Source: Mangrovicoccus algicola
GTDB lineage: Bacteria > Pseudomonadota > Alphaproteobacteria > Rhodobacterales > Rhodobacteraceae
Length of the DNA stretch: 59,770 nt
Reading direction: 5' to 3'
Assembly: GCF_014903745.1 (NCBI RefSeq)
Contig: NZ_JACVXA010000032.1
Span: 1 to 59,770 of the forward strand
In this document: positions 8,451-16,371 of the stretch, one piece after another
Layout: each line of letters starts with the position of its first letter
Numbering within the stretch: position 1 is the first letter of the stretch
The notes under the pieces: model-generated
The model's input: the letters and a program-made list of their open reading frames with translations, nothing else
What the model was told of the DNA's origin: nothing
Database searches by the model: none
Position numbers and translations under genes: made by a program

Positions 8451-9115
8451 ATGCGCTGATCGAGCAGTTCTTCAATCTCGAGGTGATGGCGCAGGCCTTC
8501 CCGTTCCTGCTGAAGGGGCTGGGGGTGACGATCCTGCTGACGCTGCTGCTGACGCCGCTGGGGCTGGCGCTCGGCCTTGCGCTGGCGCTCGGCTCCTCTG
8601 CGCGCCATCGCGGGCTGCGGCGCGCGGTCAGGATCTGGGTCAACGGGTTCCGCGGACTGCCGCCTCTGGTGCTGATCATCATCGTCTATTCGGCGCTGCC
8701 CTTCCTCGGGCTGCGCACGCCGCCGCTGATGGCCGTGGTGATCGCGCTCTGGCTCAACAGCTCCGCCTATTACTGCGAGATCCTGCGCGCCGGGCTCGGC
8801 TCGGTTCCCGCGGGGCAGATGGAGGCCGCGCGCGCCACCGGTCTGGGCCGCGCCCAGGCGCTGCGCGACGTCGTTCTGCCGCAGGCGGTGCGCAACGTCC
8901 TGCCCGACCTGGCCTCGAACACGATCGAGCTGGTCAAGGGCACGTCGCTGGCCTCGATCATCGGGGTGAGCGAGCTGCTGCACATGGCCAGCAATGCGCG
9001 CTCGGTGGTCTACAATGCCTCGCCGATCACGCTGGCCGCGCTGATGTACCTGGCCTTCCTTCTGCCCTCGGTGCGGCTGACCGGCTGGCTCGAACGCCGC
9101 CGCCGGGGCGCCTGA
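8447..9115 (+). CDS. ABC amino-acid-type permease, second subunit
   Basis: A 222-residue partner permease with the same topology. Its EAA loop is EAARATGLGRAQALRDVVLPQAVR. The start at 8447 is fixed by the ATGA overlap with the preceding stop. It is the last gene of the operon beginning at 943, and a GC stem follows it. Confidence 0.92.
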   Translation: MNALIEQFFNLEVMAQAFPFLLKGLGVTILLTLLLTPLGLALGLALALGSSARHRGLRRAVRIWVNGFRGLPPLVLIIIVYSALPFLGLRTPPLMAVVIALWLNSSAYYCEILRAGLGSVPAGQMEAARATGLGRAQALRDVVLPQAVRNVLPDLASNTIELVKGTSLASIIGVSELLHMASNARSVVYNASPITLAALMYLAFLLPSVRLTGWLERRRRGA

Positions 9116-9116
9116 G

Positions 9117-9131
9117 GCCCGGATCCCGGGC
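9117..9131 (+). terminator. Short GC stem after the ABC operon
   Basis: GCCCGG and CCGGGC pair across a three-base loop directly after the last permease stop. There is no U tract, so as a terminator it is only a candidate. Confidence 0.35.
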
Positions 9132-9285
9132 GCCGCTGCGCAGTCCGGTCGGCGGCCGCGATTTCCCTTCCCGGAGGGCGTCCGTCATGAGTGGATGCCC
9201 CTGCGGGTCAAGGCGCGCGTTGTTGATGTCTGCCTTTGAGCGGTGCGGTCATGTGTCCGGCCTCCATCTGCAGCTTTCGCACTGG

Positions 9286-9373
9286 GGGCCCTCATGGGAT
9301 GCGCGGAAGCGAATGCCGATTCCTTGCATTCATCATGGTGCTGCACTCGCTTCCGCGCATCCCATGAGGGCCC
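9286..9373. repeat. 31-bp near-perfect inverted repeat
   Basis: Arms at 9286-9316 and 9343-9373 match at 30 of 31 positions, separated by 26 bases. In the minus-strand reading the right arm encodes the end of an IS110-like transposase tail (WALMGCAEA), and the left arm encodes the same residues on the plus strand. The repeat therefore looks like an inverted duplication of a transposase 3' end. A cruciform or strong RNA hairpin could form. Confidence 0.8.
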
Positions 9374-9410
9374 ATGCTATCCGGGCGAGCTTGTTGGCGA
9401 CGGCGACCGC
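9351..9410 (-). pseudogene. IS110-family transposase C-terminal relic (minus strand)
   Basis: The minus strand encodes AVAVANKLARIAWALMG, the hallmark C-terminal ALANKxARxxWAL segment of IS110-family transposases. Nothing of the catalytic domain is left. It faces away from the plus-strand relic at 9471. Confidence 0.55.
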
Positions 9411-9470
9411 GCGACCTTGTATGGGCGCCTGTGCGTAATCTGTGCCCGGCGGCGCGGGCAGCCCGGCGAC

Positions 9471-9569
9471 GACTGGCTGTGGCGGCTCCTGCAGCGCAAG
9501 ACCCCGAAGCAGGCCGCAATCGCCCTGGCGAACCGCATGGCGAGAACCGTCCGGGCGTTCGCCATGGGC
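9471..9569 (+). pseudogene. IS110-family transposase C-terminal relic (plus strand)
   Basis: The plus strand encodes DWLWRLLQRKTPKQAAIALA followed by NRMARTVRAFAMG, again the IS110 C-terminal pattern but from a different copy than the minus-strand relic. No start, no catalytic residues and no ends were found. Confidence 0.55.
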
Positions 9570-9617
9570 CTCGAACCATGGCGACCACATGGCTCACCTG
9601 AGAAACGGGACCAGCTA

Positions 9618-9815
9618 GGACGCGGCGCGCGTGGCCTGAGAGACGGGCGCGCGCCGGGACATTCGCCCGCGTTCCGATGCCGGCCAGTTGTGCAGGCCCG
9701 TAACCAGAGGTCGGGCACGGTCCCGTCGCGCGGCCAGGCGCTCGTCTGCAGGCATGTCGTCGATCTCTCGCTCGATGTCGAACAGCGCGTCGATGGGCGC
9801 GGCGCGCAAACCGGT
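9618..9815 (-). pseudogene. IS66-family transposase (TnpC) fragment
   Basis: The minus strand encodes IDALFDIEREIDDMPADERL, then ARRDRARPLVTGLHNW, ending ERGRMSRRAPVSQA. This is the characteristic segment of IS66 TnpC before its C-terminal DDE glutamate. Both the N-terminal and the extreme C-terminal parts are missing. The rest of 9116-9823 holds only the relics and repeat listed here and no intact gene. Confidence 0.65.
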
Positions 9816-9823
9816 CGGGAGAT

Positions 9824-11095
9824 TCAGGTGAGCAGTTCCATCGGCCAGAGCACGATTTGCGGGAAGGCCGCGACCAGGACCAGCACCAGGAGGTTGATGG
9901 CGTAGAAGGGCAGCGCCGCCCTGATCAGCGTCGGGATCGGCACTTTCGAGACATAGGCCGTCGCGAAAAGACAGGTCCCCACGGGAGGCGTGGCGAGCCC
10001 GATGGCCAGCGAGGCGGTCATGAAGATCAGGAAATGCATCGGGTGAACCCCCGCCTGCACCGCCGACGGCATGAGGACCGGGATCAGCATCAGCGCGGCG
10101 GCCACGATATCCATCAGCATCCCGACGATGAGGAAGATCACGCCCATCAGGATCAGGATTAGGAACCCCGAGCCGCCGACCATCTCCAGAAGGCCCGATG
10201 CCTTGTGCGGCAGCTGGTCGATGGTGAAGACATAGGTCGCGGCGCTGGCGACCATCAGGATCAGCAGGACCGCACCCGCCGTCCGCCCGGCCTGGATGGC
10301 CAGCTCGACCACGTCGCGCCATCCGATCTCGCGATGGAGGAGCCCGGCGATGACCAGCGTGTAGAGGACGGCCAGGCCCGCCGCCTCGGTCGGCGTGACG
10401 ATGCCCGAGAACATGCCGGTCAGGATGATCACCGGTGCGCCGACGGAGGGCAGGGCCCTCAGCAGGGCGCGCGCGGTCCGTCCCGGGTCGAAGGCCACCT
10501 GCTTGCCATAGCCGTGGCGCCGCGAGATCCAGTAGTTATAGGCCGCCAGGCTCGCCGCCAGAAGAACGCCCGGCCCGAGCCCCCCGGCCAGCGCGCCGCC
10601 GACGGACTGGCCCGAGGCGGCCGCCGCGATGATGATCAGGATCGACGGCGGCACGAGCGTCGCGAGCGTGGCGGTGATCAATGTCAGCGCCGCGGAATAG
10701 GGCAGCGGATAGCCCCGCGAGGTCATCGAGCGGATGGTGATGGGGCCGAGACTGGCAATATCCGCCACGGAGGATCCGGAAATGCCGCCGAAGACGAAGG
10801 AGGACGCGATGTTCACCTGCCCGAGCCCGCCGCGGAAGCGTCCGATCAGGGCCTCGGCGGCATCGAAGATGCGTTCGGACAGCCCGCCGCGCTCCATGAT
10901 CAGCCCGGCCATGATGAACAGGGGCACCGCGATCAGCAGGAAGGAGTTGATCGAGCTGGCCATCGTCTGGGTGATCATGGCCACCGGAAGGTCGAACCAC
11001 CAGAGCACCGACAGCGTGCTGAGCCCGAGCGCGACGGCCAGGGGCACCCCCAGGAGGGCGAGGACGAAGAACAGTCCCAGAAGCGTCAGGCTCAT
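9824..11095 (-). CDS. TRAP transporter large permease (DctM-like)
   Basis: A 423-residue inner-membrane protein of the DctM family with about 12 hydrophobic segments, the ion-coupled translocation subunit of a tripartite ATP-independent transporter. Family blocks include FIMAGLIMERGG, FGGISGSSVADIASLGPI and GMFSGIVTPTEAAGLAVLY. Its start overlaps the DctQ stop by four bases (ATGA). It is the last gene of the minus-strand operon that starts at 15269. The ligand is unknown; neighbouring dehydrogenases suggest a hydroxy- or sugar-type carboxylate. Confidence 0.93.
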   Translation of the reverse strand: MSLTLLGLFFVLALLGVPLAVALGLSTLSVLWWFDLPVAMITQTMASSINSFLLIAVPLFIMAGLIMERGGLSERIFDAAEALIGRFRGGLGQVNIASSFVFGGISGSSVADIASLGPITIRSMTSRGYPLPYSAALTLITATLATLVPPSILIIIAAAASGQSVGGALAGGLGPGVLLAASLAAYNYWISRRHGYGKQVAFDPGRTARALLRALPSVGAPVIILTGMFSGIVTPTEAAGLAVLYTLVIAGLLHREIGWRDVVELAIQAGRTAGAVLLILMVASAATYVFTIDQLPHKASGLLEMVGGSGFLILILMGVIFLIVGMLMDIVAAALMLIPVLMPSAVQAGVHPMHFLIFMTASLAIGLATPPVGTCLFATAYVSKVPIPTLIRAALPFYAINLLVLVLVAAFPQIVLWPMELLT

Positions 11096-11604
11096 GGCGC
11101 AGGCCTTTCATGTTCCGTGGCGGGGGGGCGCGGGACGCCGGAGACCGGGTCGCCCCGCAGGGCATCCGCCAGCGCGGCGATGATGGAGAGGGCGGACCCG
11201 ATGACCAGCGGCAGGGTCGCCCAGTACATCCCGACGCCGAGAATGGGGGAGGTCTCGCCAAAGAGCATCTGCTGTCGCACCAGGCGGTAGCCGTGATAGC
11301 TCACGGCAGAGAACAGCAGGATCGTCGCCAGGACCGGCACGACCCTCAGGATCCGGTGCAGCCGACCGGTCGCGAGGGCCGGCAGGATGTCGAGGGACGG
11401 GTGGGTCTTCATGCGGAACGATGCCGCCATCCCGAACCAGACGGTCCAGATGAAGAGAAACCTAGACAGCTCCTCCGTCCAAGGCACCGAGGCGCCGAAC
11501 AGCCGCGAGCCGACCTGCAGGGTGATCAGGCACACCATCCCCAGAACGGCCAGCAGGATCGCGAAATCCACGCAGCGCCACAACAGGCGATCAAGCCTAT
11601 CCAT
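11092..11604 (-). CDS. TRAP transporter small permease (DctQ-like)
   Basis: A 170-residue membrane protein with four hydrophobic helices and the DctQ pattern VPWTEELSRFLFIWTVWFG (about residues 35-54) followed by a conserved histidine in KTHPSLDI. It bridges the binding protein and DctM in the TRAP complex. Coupled to dctM by an ATGA overlap; 79 bases separate it from the binding-protein gene, and that gap contains a hairpin. Confidence 0.9.
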   Translation of the reverse strand: MDRLDRLLWRCVDFAILLAVLGMVCLITLQVGSRLFGASVPWTEELSRFLFIWTVWFGMAASFRMKTHPSLDILPALATGRLHRILRVVPVLATILLFSAVSYHGYRLVRQQMLFGETSPILGVGMYWATLPLVIGSALSIIAALADALRGDPVSGVPRPPATEHERPAP

Positions 11605-11649
11605 ATCTTCCTCTCCCAGGGTCTGCTCCGGCCGGTGGCCGGGGGGGTC

Positions 11650-11675
11650 GCTCCCCGCACCGGCATGCGGAGAGC
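11650..11675 (-). promoter_or_regulatory. Hairpin between the DctP and DctQ genes
   Basis: Ten-base arms GCTCTCCGCA and TGCGGGGAGC (minus strand, one G-U pair) with a 6-base loop follow the binding-protein stop. Position and form match the stems after the other two solute-binding-protein genes in this window, suggesting message stabilisation or attenuation before the permease genes. Confidence 0.5.
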
Positions 11676-11683
11676 CCAGAGCG

Positions 11684-12706
11684 TCAGTTGCTCACGAAGT
11701 CCATGCTCTTCTTCATGAATTCCGCCCCGATCTTGTCCTCGAACTGCGGATAGATGCCGCGGGCGACCTCCTGCACGCGCTCCAGCTCGCCCTCGGCGAA
11801 ATGGTTCACCTGCATGCCCTGCTCCCGCAGTTTGGCGATGATGCCCTGTTCGGCCTCGATCTCCTCGGCGTCATGTTCGGCGATCATCTCCGCGGCGGCC
11901 TCGGTGACGGCGTCCCGGTGCGCGTCGGGAATGCGCTCCCAGGCACGGTTCGACAGGGCCACCAGGAAGCTGTCGGCCAGGTGCCGCGTGATGTTCAGCT
12001 GGCCCTGCACCTCGGCGAACTTGTTGTTGTAGGGGACCTCTACGGGGTTCTCCTGCCCTTCGATCGCGCCCAGCTGGAGCGCGGTGTAGACCTCGGAGAA
12101 GGCCATCGGGGTCGGGTTGGCCCCGAGTTCCTGGAACAGGGCGACGAAGAGAGGATTGTTGGGGGTCCGCAGCGTGAGCCCCTCGAAATCCTCGAGGGCG
12201 GTGATCGGCCGGTCCGTCGTCGTCACGTTGCGGAACGTCCGCAGGAAGAACCCGAGACCATGGATCCCGAACCGCTCCAGCGACGCCAGAAGCTCCTCGC
12301 CCGGGGCACCGGCGAGATAGGCCTGCAGCTGCCCGTAATCCGAAAACAGGTAGGGCAGCGCGATCGCATTCATGCGCGGCTCGAACGCGGCATAGACGGA
12401 GCTGGCAAGGATCAGCCCGTCGAGGGAGCCCGAGCCCAGCTGGTTGACGGCGGCATTCTGGTCGCCACCGAACAGGACGCCGTCGGGAAAGACCTCGATC
12501 GTCACCTCTCCGCCGGTCTTTTCCGCGACCAGCTCGGCAAAGCGCGTCGCGGCGCGGCCGACGGAACTGCCGACGGGATCTGGCACCGCCATGCGCAGCG
12601 CGGTGTCGGCCGGGGCGCGGGTGGCCAGGCCGGACAGTGCGGTCGTCGCGATCGCCACAGCGGCGAAGCTGCGGGCCAGGGCCCGCCGTGTGAGAGCCAC
12701 TTTCAT
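11684..12706 (-). CDS. TRAP transporter substrate-binding protein (DctP-like)
   Basis: A 340-residue periplasmic binding protein. The N-terminus is a long twin-arginine-like or Sec signal (TRRALARSFAAVAIATTALSG). The family core includes DGLILASSVYAAFEPRMNAI, PYLFSDYGQLQAYLAG and the ligand-arginine segment LTLRTPNNPLFVALFQELGA, with MAFSEVYTALQLGAIEGQEN after it. It feeds the DctQM permease encoded downstream. The call rests on clear DctP-family pattern. The substrate is not determined by sequence; the operon's dehydrogenases point to a hydroxycarboxylate. Confidence 0.92.
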   Translation of the reverse strand: MKVALTRRALARSFAAVAIATTALSGLATRAPADTALRMAVPDPVGSSVGRAATRFAELVAEKTGGEVTIEVFPDGVLFGGDQNAAVNQLGSGSLDGLILASSVYAAFEPRMNAIALPYLFSDYGQLQAYLAGAPGEELLASLERFGIHGLGFFLRTFRNVTTTDRPITALEDFEGLTLRTPNNPLFVALFQELGANPTPMAFSEVYTALQLGAIEGQENPVEVPYNNKFAEVQGQLNITRHLADSFLVALSNRAWERIPDAHRDAVTEAAAEMIAEHDAEEIEAEQGIIAKLREQGMQVNHFAEGELERVQEVARGIYPQFEDKIGAEFMKKSMDFVSN

Positions 12707-12742
12707 GGGTTCCTCCTCCCTTTCAATAGTCGTTGCAGCGGG

Positions 12743-13624
12743 TTACGCCCTCCCGGCGATCCCGTTTCGTCTTTCCAGCTCGATCATCAGCGCGGCGTGG
12801 TCAAGGTCTCCGCCTCTATGGGCGACGAGTTCGTCGAAGAGCCCGTCCACCAGATCGAGCACCGGCAACTCCAGCCCGAGACTCGCGGCGACAGCGCGCG
12901 CGGCCCGGGTGTCCTTGAGCTGGTACTTTGCCGGTCCGCCCGGGACGTAATGCCGGTCGATCATGCGTTTGCCGTGCAGCTCGAGGATGCGCGAACTGGC
13001 GAATCCGCCCATCAGCGCCTCGCGGACCCTGGCGGGTTCAGCCCCGCCCGCCTCGGCCAGCAGCAGCGCCTCTGAGACCGCCGCGATGGTCGAGGCGACG
13101 GTGATCTGGTTGATCAGCTTCGTCAACGCGCCGGTGCCCGCGGGACCGATATGGACGGTGGTCCCCATCGGCGCCAGCAGCGGCTGCGCCGCGGCGATGT
13201 CCTCCTCCCGGCCCCCGGCCATGATGGACAGGGTTCCGGCGGCGGCGGCGGCGGTGCCGCCCGAGACAGGCGCATCGACCCAGCGCAGCCCGAGCGCCTC
13301 GGCCGAGGCCGCAAGCTCCAGCGCCTCGCCGTGCCCGATGGAGGACATGACGATCAGCAGCGCGCCCGGGGCCAGGGCCTCGGCAGCGCCGTCGTCGAAC
13401 AGAACCTTGCGGCAGGCCGGTCCGTCGGACAGCATGACGATGCAGGCGCGGGCCTGTGCCGCGGCCGCCGCGGGCGAGGCGGCCGCGGCGATGCCGCCGC
13501 CAAGGGCCCGGACCTTCTGCGGGCTGCGGTTCCAGGCGCGGACCGTCACGCCGGACCGCGCCAGGTTGGCGCACATCGGTCCGCCCATCAGACCGGTGCC
13601 GAGAAAGGCGACAGGCCCGGTCAC
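12743..13624 (-). CDS. NAD(P)-dependent beta-hydroxyacid dehydrogenase (HIBADH-like)
   Basis: A 293-residue oxidoreductase of the 3-hydroxyisobutyrate/6-phosphogluconate dehydrogenase-like family. The N-terminal Rossmann motif is FLGTGLMGGPMCANL. The substrate motif DAPVSGGTAAAAAGTLSIM and the catalytic-lysine region GTGALTKLINQITVA (Lys in the GALTKL context) are intact. The GTG start at 13624 is chosen because it overlaps the preceding stop (GTGA) and puts the Rossmann motif six residues from the start. It likely oxidises a beta-hydroxyacid formed or imported by this operon. Confidence 0.88.
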   Translation of the reverse strand: MTGPVAFLGTGLMGGPMCANLARSGVTVRAWNRSPQKVRALGGGIAAAASPAAAAAQARACIVMLSDGPACRKVLFDDGAAEALAPGALLIVMSSIGHGEALELAASAEALGLRWVDAPVSGGTAAAAAGTLSIMAGGREEDIAAAQPLLAPMGTTVHIGPAGTGALTKLINQITVASTIAAVSEALLLAEAGGAEPARVREALMGGFASSRILELHGKRMIDRHYVPGGPAKYQLKDTRAARAVAASLGLELPVLDLVDGLFDELVAHRGGDLDHAALMIELERRNGIAGRA

Positions 13625-13914
13625 GGCACGACCCTGTCGAAGACCTGCACCGGGCCCTCGCTGCACAGATGCAGCTTGCCGCGGAAGGCGTCCAGATGCG
13701 CCGTCTGCAGATGGCTCTCGAAGGCCGCGCGGTCGCGATAGACCTCGTAGAAGGTCACCCGGACGGGGCTGGCGCTGCGGTCGACGCAGACATCGAACTG
13801 TCGGCAGCCGGGTTCGCTGGCCAGCGAGGATTCCGCATCGTCGCGCGCCGCGTCGAGGAAGGCCTCGAGATTGTCCTGCGGCACCTCGAAACTGGGAAGG
13901 ACGACGAAGCTCAT
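13621..13914 (-). CDS. ABM-fold (antibiotic biosynthesis monooxygenase-like) protein
   Basis: A 97-residue dimeric alpha-beta barrel protein of the ABM/LsrG type. The pattern EPGCRQFDVCVDRSASPVRV then FYEVYRDRAAFESHLQTAH is typical. Small ABM proteins in sugar or hydroxyacid operons often act as isomerases or epimerases rather than oxygenases. Both ends overlap neighbours by four bases, so it is made in step with the two dehydrogenases. Confidence 0.85.
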   Translation of the reverse strand: MSFVVLPSFEVPQDNLEAFLDAARDDAESSLASEPGCRQFDVCVDRSASPVRVTFYEVYRDRAAFESHLQTAHLDAFRGKLHLCSEGPVQVFDRVVP

Positions 13915-15269
13915 GCGTCCGCCGGCTCCTTCGGGCCCATCGTGTCCATCTGCTCCTGCCGCACGGCGATCACGTCGAGATCGTCCACCAGGTCGACATC
14001 CTCCAGGGTCACGATCTGGTCGCGGCCCACGTCGCGCTTGAGCCGGACCTTGTGCGCCAGGCCGATGGGCAGCGCGTTGATCCGCGTCGACAGCACCGCC
14101 GGGACCGCCTTGGCCCATGTGGCGAAACCGCCTTCGCCGTCCAGCCACTCGCCCGCCTTGAGATCGCTCTTGGCGGTGGCGACGGCATCGCCGCGGAATT
14201 CGACCGAGGTTCCGGTCGGCTCCCCGCGCAGGACGGCCGAGAGCACCGAGACCGAGGTCTCCAGGCCGATCAGGTGGAACGGCCGCCACATCGACCCGTA
14301 CCAGCCCGACTTGTCGGTCAGGAGGCCATACTGGTTGAAGCACTGGCGGGTGTATTCGTTGGGGGCCTTGAAGGTCACGAACATGCCGTACTGGATGTTG
14401 TTGAGCACGGTCCGCCCGTCCGGCTCGCGGCTGGCGGCAATGTCGACGATGCCGTTCTTTTCCAGCCGTCCCCCCTCGCTGACGGGTTTGAACACCTCGG
14501 CGAGGTCCTGAAGCCCCGCGGGGTGGAAGGCCAGGCCGTCCTCGGGGCAGTCGAGGCCGGTGGCATTGGCAACCGCGGCCATCTCGATCGCGGCCTTCGT
14601 GCCGTCGGTGAAGGAATTATACATCTTGGGATTGAAGTCGCCCGCCTTCACCTGCTCGGGGGTGAAGTCGAAATAGTCCCAGACGGTGTCGGGCGTCGAA
14701 TAGCGGTATCCTGGGCAGAAATTCATGCCCTTGCCCGAGGCGACCAGTTCGAAGCCGCAGGATTTCACCCAGTCGACCAGTTCGCAGCAGAAGGCCGGCT
14801 GGTCGCCATAGGCCATCGAGTAGACGACCCCCTTCTCCCGGGCCTTCTGCGCCAGGATCGGACCGCACATCACGTCGGCCTCGACATTGACCATGACGAC
14901 ATGCTTGCCCCCGTCGATCGCCTTCAGCGCATGGCGCACACCGGCAAGCGGATGACCCGTGGCCTCGATGATGCATTCGATCCCGTCGAAGGCGCAGAGC
15001 GCGGCGGCATCGTCGGTGATGAAGGTGCGGCCGCTGTCCATCGCGTCGCCGAGGGAGGTCGCGGAATATTCGCCATCTTCCCAGCCGGTCCGCTCGAGCG
15101 ACGTGCGGACCTTTCCGACATCCAGGTCGGCCACCGCGACGACGTGATAGCCCTCGATCTTGCGGGCCTGGGCGAGGACCATGGATCCGAATTTTCCGGC
15201 GCCGATCAGACCGACGCGGACCGGCTTGCCGGCGGCATTTCGTTTGGCAAGCATCGAAGACAAGCTCAT
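13911..15269 (-). CDS. SAF-domain NAD(P)-dependent oxidoreductase, homoserine-dehydrogenase-like
   Basis: A 452-residue cytoplasmic oxidoreductase. The N-terminal Rossmann domain begins at residue 17 (VRVGLIGAGKFGSMVLAQA). The middle resembles homoserine dehydrogenase-type proteins (IIEATGHPLAGVRHALKAID, then MVNVEADVMCGPILAQKA). The C-terminus (about residues 375-440) is a SAF-like small beta domain. Members are often mis-annotated as FlgA because of that domain. Related enzymes appear in sugar-acid catabolism, for example D-apionate pathways. It is the first gene of the ATGA-coupled operon with the ABM protein, HIBADH-like enzyme and TRAP transporter. Substrate unknown. Confidence 0.82.
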   Translation of the reverse strand: MSLSSMLAKRNAAGKPVRVGLIGAGKFGSMVLAQARKIEGYHVVAVADLDVGKVRTSLERTGWEDGEYSATSLGDAMDSGRTFITDDAAALCAFDGIECIIEATGHPLAGVRHALKAIDGGKHVVMVNVEADVMCGPILAQKAREKGVVYSMAYGDQPAFCCELVDWVKSCGFELVASGKGMNFCPGYRYSTPDTVWDYFDFTPEQVKAGDFNPKMYNSFTDGTKAAIEMAAVANATGLDCPEDGLAFHPAGLQDLAEVFKPVSEGGRLEKNGIVDIAASREPDGRTVLNNIQYGMFVTFKAPNEYTRQCFNQYGLLTDKSGWYGSMWRPFHLIGLETSVSVLSAVLRGEPTGTSVEFRGDAVATAKSDLKAGEWLDGEGGFATWAKAVPAVLSTRINALPIGLAHKVRLKRDVGRDQIVTLEDVDLVDDLDVIAVRQEQMDTMGPKEPADA

Positions 15270-15335
15270 GACTTTTCCCTTTCCAGGATGGGCGCTCGGC
15301 CCTGATACTCGGGCAGGGAAAGCCCCGGCGCGCTA

Positions 15336-15368
15336 GCATCGCGCCGCCTCCCGGGGGCGGCGCGATGC
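15336..15368. promoter_or_regulatory. Perfect 13-bp stem-loop in the operon leader
   Basis: GCATCGCGCCGCC and GGCGGCGCGATGC pair perfectly across a 7-base loop, between the LysR stop (15457) and the start of the SAF oxidoreductase (15269). On the transcribed minus strand no T tract follows. It could terminate LysR transcription or act as a leader structure of the operon. Between it and the LysR gene lies an AT-rich run (about 15420-15480) that is the likely operon promoter or LysR site. Confidence 0.6.
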
Positions 15369-15456
15369 GCCGCTCCGGTCGAGCTGGTCCTTCCTCCCGT
15401 GGACAGGGGCAGAATCCATCAAAATCACGGGAAAGAAAAATTAACTTTTATCTTTT

Positions 15457-16371
15457 TCATTGTAGATATTCTAACGTATTTGCCGGGCTGCCTTCGCGCC
15501 ATGTCGCGGCCTCCCCACGCAGCCATTCGATGAGCTGTGTCACCCGGTGGCGCCTCAGGTTCGAGCGCGGGCAGACCAGCCACTGGGTGGCGATCTGCAG
15601 GCGCGGGGTCCGCTCCACCGGCATGACCAGGCGGCCCGCGCGCAGTTCGGCTTCCATCATCAATTCGCTTTCCAGCGCCACGCCCAGCCCCAGGACCGCG
15701 GCATCGACGGCCATGTGCGACCGGTCGAACGACAGGGTTCCGCGCCCGGGCCGTGCGTGCAGGGCCTGCGCCTCGCTCCAGTCGCTCCATTGGACCTGGG
15801 CCTTGACGGAGCGGATCACCGGCAGTTCGAGCACCTCCGCCGGCTTCAGCGCGCCGGCCGGGGCCAGTGCGGGCGCGCAGACGGGAATGAAGCGTTCCTC
15901 GGTCAGCGGCTCGGCATAGAGGCCCGGCCACCCGCCGAGCCCGTGCCGGATTTCCAGATCGACATTGTCCCGGTTGAAATCGACGGGTTCGTTGCTGCCG
16001 TCGATGCGGATGTTCGTGTCGGGAACCAGTTCCAGAAACCGCCCGAGCCTCGGCAGCAGCCATTTGGTGGCGATCGTCGGCGTCGTGCGGATGACCATGT
16101 TCGCTGTATGCCGCGCGGCGCGCATCTGCTCCGTCGCCAGGGCCACGCCCTCGACCTTGTCGGAGATGAGCTCGAAATATCTTTCCCCGGCCTCGGTCAG
16201 CCGGATGCTGCGGCCGGTGCGGGACACCAGCTTGGTGCCGATCTGTTCTTCCAGCGACTTGATCTGCTGGCTGACGGCCGAGGGCGTGACGTTCAGTTCC
16301 TCTGCCGCGGCCACGATCGAATTGTGGCGGGCGACATAGTAGAAGACGGCGATGGATCGGAATGGGGGCAC
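15457..16371 (-). CDS. LysR family transcriptional regulator (GcvA-like)
   Basis: A 304-residue LysR regulator with the GcvA/AmpR-type N-terminus PPFRSIAVFYYVARHNSIVA and helix-turn-helix ELNVTPSAVSQQIKSLEEQI (about residues 27-46). The effector domain follows and ends normally. The GTG at 16371 is preferred: it gives the usual length and the usual distance to the HTH, whereas the ATG at 16644 would add 91 unrelated residues. The gene lies upstream of the SAF/TRAP operon on the same strand and divergent from the TAXI operon at 16761, so it could control either or both. The C-terminal coding end is unusually AT-rich. Confidence 0.88.
   Translation of the reverse strand: MPPFRSIAVFYYVARHNSIVAAAEELNVTPSAVSQQIKSLEEQIGTKLVSRTGRSIRLTEAGERYFELISDKVEGVALATEQMRAARHTANMVIRTTPTIATKWLLPRLGRFLELVPDTNIRIDGSNEPVDFNRDNVDLEIRHGLGGWPGLYAEPLTEERFIPVCAPALAPAGALKPAEVLELPVIRSVKAQVQWSDWSEAQALHARPGRGTLSFDRSHMAVDAAVLGLGVALESELMMEAELRAGRLVMPVERTPRLQIATQWLVCPRSNLRRHRVTQLIEWLRGEAATWREGSPANTLEYLQ

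Noticed and set aside
9187-9438. Small open frame with its own ATG in the gap after the ABC operon
   Set aside because: It runs across the 31-bp inverted repeat and has no family pattern; the sequence is better explained by IS debris.
13911-15269. Flagellar biosynthesis protein FlgA, a common label for this type of protein
   Set aside because: Only the small SAF-like C-terminal domain resembles FlgA; the rest is a Rossmann oxidoreductase, there is no signal peptide, and no flagellar genes are nearby.
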